Shown: positions 57,339 through 64,000 of the stretch, piece after piece
Layout: every line of letters starts with the position of its first letter
Numbering within the stretch: the stretch's first letter is position 1
Assembly (NCBI RefSeq): GCF_015706575.1
Contig: NW_024037056.1
Span: 14,211,176-14,275,175, forward strand
From: Patiria miniata
Lineage: Eukaryota > Echinodermata > Asteroidea > Valvatida > Asterinidae
DNA length: 64,000 nt
Direction: 5' to 3'
Program-made: the position numbers and the translations under genes
The notes under the pieces: model-generated
Told to the model about the DNA's origin: nothing
Database searches by the model: none
Seen by the model: only the letters and a program-made list of their open reading frames with translations

Positions 57339-57818
57339 TAGACACGCATCTTTTAACAACAGAGAAAAAAAATGGTTTCGTTTAAAGTTGACATTCTAGA
57401 CAGTGTTAAGGCACTACTAGGCATACGAATCGTCACATGATTGCAATATGAAATGTAAATAAGTGGTCACTGACAATTTGTCCCAAACATAAAGCAGACA
57501 TGATAAATACAAATATTGATGACGTAATGAATACAAAGAGTTTTGTGTTAAGTAAAGTGCGTATACATGTGTATGGTTTTCTCAAATGTTACACAGCTTT
57601 AGCAATTAAATAATTTCAAAGAATATGTTACACGAAGTGAGACTGATCCATTTTATGCATATGCAATTTCAAGGCACTTTTAATAAACAAAGAACGAGAC
57701 TAAATGCGTTGACACTTGACTATTTGCATAATAGGCTCAGTGTCACATGGCATGTCACTACACAAAGTGATTAAAGGCCTAACTGGTGAAAACCATCTTT
57801 GCGCACTTCGACATTTTA

Positions 57819-58000
57819 ATGGATCGATCCGGTAAGCCCCGCCCACTGCTCACGTGAGGATCAATACATGCGCGTCTATTAAAACGCCACACTGCGTGTT
57901 CTAGACGCGCGCGTCGTATGCAAGCGCACGCCTGTCGGACATTAATCAAGGCTGTGATTGGTCAAAACATCATAGGGTGGGGCCTAGCGGATCGGTCCAT
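57819..58000. mobile_element. 182 bp GC-rich MITE
   Basis: ATGGATCGATCCGGTAAGCC at the left and GGCCTAGCGGATCGGTCCAT at the right form imperfect 26 bp inverted ends. The core is unusually CpG-rich (TCTAGACGCGCGCGTCGTA). No clear target duplication. Confidence 0.55.
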
Positions 58001-58910
58001 CGCAGCAAGGAAGAGCACGCTTTCTGCCTACGGCTCTTCGCTGGTGACAGCTTATACATTGCACACTAAGTAGCGCACGGGAACCAGCGACATATAACCT
58101 ACACGTTCACTTTGGCCTCTAAAGGATCTGTATGTAATTTTCGCCGTATCTAGTGCTCCTGAACAAAATGTATAAAATACACACAAACTACTTACAGATG
58201 CTGTGCACAGAAACGCAATTTTGAAAACACATAGACAGGTGTTTCGATATCTATTTTGTAAAAAATAAAAATGATTTTAAAAGGTACAGTATATATAGAT
58301 CAATATTTTAGTTTTCAAAACAGACAATGCAGCAAGAGATGAAACACAATATATGACACAAGTGGAAACGTCACAAAAACCAGTGAGTAATATAGCTGAG
58401 GGGTTTTTTTTCTCGGAATGTTTTTTCCTCAGCTTGAATTGTTAAGTGAAACTGAATATTTTTTTACTCCTTGAATTTGGTCATTCTGTATTGGAAAAGA
58501 AACGTATCAGTCAATTTAGAGTTGAGCATAAAATACTCTAAATGCCAACTTCCAATGTCAAAGGTTAATGATTCTGAAGATTTATGTCCATATTTACATA
58601 ATAACGCAAGACTGATATACAATCAAATTTTAATGTAATAATTTCAACGATATGATAAGGAATTGCACAGTTCAGGTGTTATTGCAAAGGTGGCGATATA
58701 TATATACTCAATGTAATCTTATATTCACACTGTACACATTTTACATTAGAAAAGGAATATGTCTATAACTTATTTGTACAATACCATCAAAATACTTTTC
58801 TTTTTTGTGAAAGTTTTTTTGATGTGTTCTGGGCTCTTGTACGTTCTAAGCTTAAGACTATCTGCAATCGGAAAGGGTAGATAAACGAAGATATGTCACG
58901 TAAGAAACGT

Positions 58911-58946
58911 CTCACGTGACTTTACGTTTCAAACAAGTCACGTGAC
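58911..58946. promoter_or_regulatory. Paired E-box/CLEAR-like motifs
   Basis: CTCACGTGAC at 58911-58920 and the perfect GTCACGTGAC at 58937-58946 match the USF/MITF/TFEB palindrome. Both lie between two convergent gene ends, not at an obvious promoter. Confidence 0.3.
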
Positions 58947-59563
58947 ATTACATTGCATCGTGGGAACTTTTCTTTGTTTAATATTTACACTGAAACTTGC
59001 CCGCTAATAACTTTATATTCAGCATTATGTACACCGTGTTCAGGCAGAACAAAATCGTCATATAATTCACATTTCTCCCCTTTAAAAATCGTCAAGATTG
59101 TGTCCTTATCTCATCTAGTTCATTGTTAACTGTCATTCAATCTAAAAGTAAATTGAGGTTCACTGTCCATTTCTAATAATTATTGATGGCCACTATATAA
59201 CTTTCTATTCATCCAGTTCTATTCAACTACTTCTTGAATGGTCTATGTACGCTATTTCAACAGGATTTAAAATTTAGGAGTACATGCATAAAACCTCTTT
59301 TTGATTTCTAAATCACAACTTGGAGTGAATACGAGATACATCAATGAACTCTGCAAAATGGTCCACAAACTCCTGATGAAAAAAGGCACAAACTACGGTT
59401 TACTTCCGATTCGTGTGATTGGAAAAGAAAAAAAATGCATAGGGCTATTGTATAAAGCATCGTGCTCAACATCAGTTTCCGTGAGAATCTCTTTTCCGTA
59501 ATGTACTGCCTACTTTTGGTTATGCTGAAAGGCATTGATGGTGCCCTATACTACCATATTTGG

Positions 59564-62500
59564 TTATACGACCATATTTGGCAGCACGTCAGCCTTCTCC
59601 TCCTTGCCGATGAGGTAAAAGGTCAGGAGTTCACCTTTGCCCTTGACCTTGACGTACCCCCTCTGTTGAAACTTGAAGCCGAATCTCTTCAGTACCTTCA
59701 TTGTTTCCTCGATCACCTGAGAGTGCGAAATGGTGTCAGTTAGGTATATTTTAGGTAGTTTAATTGATAGCGCTGTTGTACGAAAATACCTTCTAGAGAC
59801 AGAAGTCATTGACCTTTTGTACAACACGGTATAAGTACTATTAAAACAAGTTTAAAAGATTACGAAAAAATCTGAAAACTTGGCTCAGACACAGCATTCG
59901 TCATCTACAAACACTAGCTAGGGCGTCATAAGGCCGATTTTAAAGCGCCCTCTCTTGGCAATACAGGCCACGAACCTTAAAATAATCATACTCGCTAACT
60001 TTCGTAAACAAAATGTTAACGTTTACTTTCACTGTACGTTTTACAGATTTGTAAACATATTTTTTCTGTCTGATGTCTGCACTGTAAAAACAGATTGTTG
60101 AACATAACCAATCATTGTTTGAAATAACCAATTAACGATTGGTTATTATGTGTCCAACCAATCGGTTGGTTGGACACATATTAACAATTGTTGGATATTG
60201 GATATTTCAACCCATGATGGGTTATGTTAACCAATATTGTGAAACGACTACTGTCAAGAAATTTACCTTGATCGTGACAATTTGTGTATCATTTTCTATT
60301 ACCTGTATATTTCCAGCTTTTCCAGTACTTTCCATTCGACTTGCTACATTGACCGTGTTCCCCCAGATATCGTAATGGGGCTTCCTAGCGCCGATCACCC
60401 CAGCGAGTACTGGTCCGTGGTTGATACCTGTGATAAAGTCCCAAATACACGATTAACCTCAGTAGTTTTTGTGTCTTGTGGTATAAATGTTATCATATTT
60501 GTCATTTGGATGGGAGCCAGTCAGTATTAACGAAGTTGCAATAGTCTCAATCATCTTGTCTGTCGATCAAACAGGAGTATTGACCAATTAGGTCACGACA
60601 TTTGGTCAGGTGACCACAATAGCTCGGACAAACTCAGTCATTAGCGTGTGAGAAATGAATACAAACTGAAGGTGGGCGGGGCTATTATGGCCAAATCCAG
60701 AACGGCAAAAAACGATATTTTTGCCTGGTCGAACGGGACCCGAATGTTGACAGCAGTTCGGCAATTTAGGATATTTTACTCAGTCAATCTGTCAGTCAGT
60801 GGCTCATTCAGTCAGATGGCAACATACTAGACCTTTTAGGTCCAGTAAATATAGTGGCTAAGACTTATGCAGTTTTCTGAATTCCCAAATTACCCTGGGT
60901 TTTAGAGCATTAGTGATACTAAGTCAATCAATCACTCAGTCAGTCATTCAGTGACTTAGACAATACCAGTCAGTGACTCAGTCAATAGACTTCAGCCCTT
61001 CGAGTCTAGCAACAACAGGTTATGATTGTTGTTTTTTTCTCACCAACTTTCATGATGAAATTGTTGAATGATTGCTGGTTGATAGTGTCCAGGGTGTCTC
61101 TAAGAGCGAAGGCAAAGTTGACCAGGTCGGCCAGGTGCTGCCATCTCTCCTGTTCCCCCTCGTAGATGATCTTCTCTGGCTCGGCAACCATCCCGGACGA
61201 CGCCATGTAGGTGCTGGAGATGGTCTTGATCTTGCAGATGCTTCGGAAACGCACGGCTTTCAAGAGCTGGGAAAATCAGGGAAAAGGGAAGTTGAAATGA
61301 GGACATCTTGACGACCTAGCCCTAACCTTTTTTCCATTATTCACAATGTACAATTGTGCAATGTACTCATCGTCCAACACTCACACGTCGTCTCTATACC
61401 CGTCGCTTACCGTGTCAAAATCGCTGATGATCTCATTCAAAAACCTCAGGCACTCTGTTCCCTGGTTATTGATGGCGTCTTCGCTGTAGAACTCGGAGAA
61501 GTTTGGAATAGAGGCGAACATGACACCTACTTCAGGGTAATCCTGGGCGTATAGATCCTGAAAATTACAGTCGGAGGAAAATGTTCTCATGATGCAAACA
61601 GGTGTATCTTATTTCTGTTTTCGTTACTTGTTCACAGACATTAAATTTGGTTATGTAAGAACATTGTGTACACTCACATTTTGGGCTTAACTATAAACAT
61701 TGTGTAGCCACTGTGAACTGAACTGAGAAATATGTTTGCTTGTCCAAAGGGGCCAGCCCAGTGCTCTATTTGTTCCTATTTGACCGTCATTGTAAATTAC
61801 ACTTGCTTAAGCCTCGCTCGGCCAAATTGATTGACTCGGATGACTACCTAGACCCCTTAAAAAAACTAATCTTTGACCAGCTTCGCTGTGCTTGTTCTAC
61901 ACAACCTCCGAGGACAGACACACAAAGGGAGATTAACAGATCCTTTCAGTCCTCGGGAGTTTGGTCTTTCATTCAAAACGGTCCCCTGTAGTAGGTTTGT
62001 GTGCTTAGTCTATGGGAGAGTGTTACATTACAGGGACAAAAGAAAACACAAAGCATTGTCTTCTGGAGTATAGTAAAACAAGAGTGCCTAGTATTGTTAC
62101 TTAATATCCATATTTTGATGGTAGTTGCACTACTTCTGTGCACTTTTGAATTCATGAGTGAGGTTGTAACTGAAATGTATACACTCTCTGTGTTTCAGTG
62201 TCATGACCTTTTAAAGTCGTGTGTCAGGACAATTCTCACATGGGCACCATTCCAACGTGGGACATTTAAACACTCACCTCGTCTTTACGTTTACTCTGCA
62301 AGAAGTGCTTGGCTACGTGAATGGGCATGATGTTTAGAACCAGTTGCTCGTTGCGTATCCGCAATTTGCCCACCTCTTCCTTTTGCTTTCGTGCTTCGTA
62401 CTTCCAGAAAAACAGTAGCCTATTCGTTGTTTCTAACTGCAAAAAGAATTTTGTTTGGTAATTCAGAATTTAAAATTTGGACTCTGTGAGATACTTGCTC

Positions 62501-64000
62501 ATTCATTGTATTGCGCATTTCTTGTCTCAGTCGCTAAAGAGCCTTCGATAGTCGTTAAAGATGCTTGCTTGATACAGCTGATGTGTTTTTGTAAAAGACG
62601 ACAAAAATGACTCACAAATCTGTTGTAGAAAATGAGTGCGGCTCCAGCAGCTAGCAGCTGGTAGGTAATAATGTATCGACTGGGTAAATCATTGTAGTAG
62701 TCTTTCTCTTCCTGTCCTTCTTTTGCCAATAGCCTGAAAGACGAAAGAAAGAAATCTAATTTTAATGGTGCAACATTTATGTGTAAACAATTGACTCAAT
62801 GCAGAAACAGTAGATTGCCTTATGTGACCTACTCATGAGAGCTATAGACCGCTTGCAGATGCGTTCGATAATCGACGCGCGAAGGCGCGCGACGCCATGT
62901 TTTGGGACAGGCGTATATCTATCCATGCACATTTTGTCCCATAACATGGCGTCGTGCACCTTCGCGCGTCAATTATCGATCGCGTCTGCAAGCGGTCTAT
63001 TGAAGGACAAAATCACGCGCACATACCGGTTCGCGCGCGTGTATGACGCGAAAACGCGTGACTGACTCCTTTTGTGCGCGCTTATGACGCGGAGACGCTC
63101 ATCTGTCACCTTTTTGACAGCCTCGACTCCATGGGCGCGTGCGCGTTCCTTCGCGCAAGGCATGATGGGAAACAACATGGCGCAGCAAGATCTCGTACCC
63201 ATGGGAACGAGGTTGCCTTTTTGGGTGTGCTTATGGCGCGGAGACGCGCAACTTTCACCTGTTTGTGCGCGCGCATTGCGCACGCGATATAAACGCACGT
63301 GAACGTGGACGCGCAGTAGCAGTGGCACTTAAGTGTCCTTCAATAACTGCTGAGCTTTACATTGTTAAGTTGGAGGCAAACTTATGCGAGGATTCACCGA
63401 TAGTCCATTTTCGTATCGCAATTTTAGATTGTTTACTCACTCGGCTTGCTCCTTATTGTACTCGTCGTATCGGACAAACAGGTCATTGTAGAATAACAGA
63501 TTTAGTAGAGCGTACGCTGAACCAATGATCACAATCAGTAGCATCTTAACGAACTGTGTCACTTGTATCATCACTGTGATGGCCACCTGGTAAACAGGAG
63601 AAATCAAATATTCGCTGAGTTGGGTTATGGTTTTCCCAATCCCACGGCTTCAACCCCATGCAGCTTCGGCTTGTAGAGGTCTTTTTGCCATGGGTCTTTT
63701 GACTTGGGTATATACTTTGTCTTAACAGAGGCTACGCTTTGATACGGGAATATCACATGTAAATCGAGTTGAAAGTCTTCCTGTTAGGTTTGGACAATGA
63801 GATTCCTGACCAAACCGATTCAAAGCCACTGACGAGGCCATGGTTTGGGGAATGGCCATGGAAGCTTGTTGATGCTCTTATACTCGGTTCGTTTGCGCAA
63901 TCTTTTTCGTAAGGACTAACTGATCAAATGACTAACCAGCACAAGTATTCCCGAGTAGGTGTAGTACCGTAGGTAGATACACGAGGGATTCTGGGTGTCG
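59564..64000 (-). CDS. ADCY3: Adenylyl cyclase type 3-like, C-terminal half (partial)
   Basis: The eight minus-strand exons in the window are 64000-63937 (cut by the edge), 63586-63441, 62733-62616, 62436-62278, 61557-61411, 61266-61044, 60427-60303 and 59716-59564; all phases agree. They encode the last helices of the second six-helix cassette ([34 protein letters not shown]), the linker [13 protein letters not shown] and the complete C2 catalytic domain. C2 contains [25 protein letters not shown] (adenine-contacting Lys), [20 protein letters not shown] (Asp, Asn) with the following S-R (Arg), and [10 protein letters not shown] (Lys). The strings [19 protein letters not shown] and GNIQV-EET match ADCY3 rather than ADCY1, 2, 5 or 8. 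The protein makes cAMP at the membrane; vertebrate ADCY3 is ciliary. The N-terminal half lies beyond the window. Confidence 0.9.
60075..60240. repeat. Cluster of short palindromes (AACCAAT family)
   Basis: A 34-base near-perfect palindrome (TATGTGTCCAACCAATCG and mirror, 60147-60180) is flanked by AACCAATTAACGATTGGTT and by further AACCCATGATGGGTT and TTAACCAATATTG repeats. It lies in the ADCY3-like gene's last intron. Confidence 0.65.
62845..62999. mobile_element. 155 bp palindromic MITE, CpG-rich
   Basis: TAGACCGCTTGCAGATGCG at 62845 and its reverse complement ending at 62999 extend about 66 bases per arm, through TCGATAAT, GACGCGCGAAGG and GACGCCATGTTTTGGGACA. It lies in the ADCY3-like gene intron between exons 63441 and 62733. 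Confidence 0.85.
62998..63345. repeat. CpG-rich insert bounded by TATTGAAGGACA inverted 12-mers
   Basis: TATTGAAGGACA at 62998-63009 and TGTCCTTCAATA at 63334-63345 are exact mirrors enclosing GC-rich DNA. Within it, TTATGACGCGGAGACGC and TTATGGCGCGGAGACGC are repeated. It joins directly to the MITE at 62845-62999, suggesting adjacent or nested insertions. Confidence 0.55.

Larger units (their letters stand above)
57340..59563. other. Intergenic region between convergent Death-domain and ADCY3-like genes
   Basis: No coding exon. It contains the small MITE 57819-58000 and a pair of CACGTGA boxes near 58911-58946. Otherwise it is AT-rich and likely includes the 3' UTRs of both genes. Confidence 0.45.

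Noticed and set aside
62969..63328. 119-codon minus-strand frame rich in Arg and His
   Set aside because: It lies in a CpG-rich repeat in an ADCY3-like intron; open only because of composition.

Overview
The window looks like nuclear DNA of an invertebrate deuterostome, most likely an echinoderm and perhaps a sea star. It has AT-rich introns, many short coding exons with GT-AG boundaries, tRNA-derived SINE pieces and many short inverted-repeat transposons. Its genes are metazoan orthologues (UQCC1, TXNDC5, LRRC51, an ADCY3-like cyclase) plus families typical of marine invertebrates. The taxon is inference only. All gene models were built by hand from splice sites and reading phase. Every multi-exon model closes in frame.

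Layout. 1-1175 (+): last two coding exons of UQCC1, with a Tourist-like MITE just behind the splice donor. 3819-8372 (-): gene A, a predicted 384-residue type II membrane protein with a short acidic cytosolic tail, one transmembrane helix and a SEA domain. 11217-26086 (-): gene B, its 1002-residue paralogue. Gene B has the same exon and phase plan up to the SEA domain, followed by a Ser/Thr-rich mucin-like stalk, a dibasic RRKR site, a Frizzled-type CRD, two EGF domains and a second Frizzled-type CRD. 27910-28869 (+): a 69-residue secreted four-cysteine peptide. 30254-36290 (+): TXNDC5, with three thioredoxin domains and a KEEL end. 38967-43932 (-): a four-pass MS4A/CD20-like protein. 46820-47479 (-): LRRC51. 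54807-57066 (+): a Death-domain protein with a C-terminal TRADD-N-like region. 59564-64000 (-): the C-terminal half of an ADCY3-like adenylyl cyclase, running off the window end.

The genes do not form one pathway. The most distinctive locus is the tandem SEA pair. Gene B puts two Frizzled-type domains, which commonly bind Wnt or lipid, on a mucin-like stalk that could be cut at two places. The two domains lack different cysteine pairs, and in each the missing cysteines are ones that normally bond to each other. The Death/TRADD-N protein suggests an innate-immune or apoptosis adaptor with domains in the reverse of the TRADD order.

Non-coding space is rich in short inverted-repeat elements: TWA/Tourist type, TA/Tc1-mariner foldbacks, a TTAA pair and several palindromes. 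It also holds tRNA-derived SINE pieces and five minisatellite or microsatellite arrays. No rRNA, CRISPR, prokaryotic operon or intact retrotransposon was seen.
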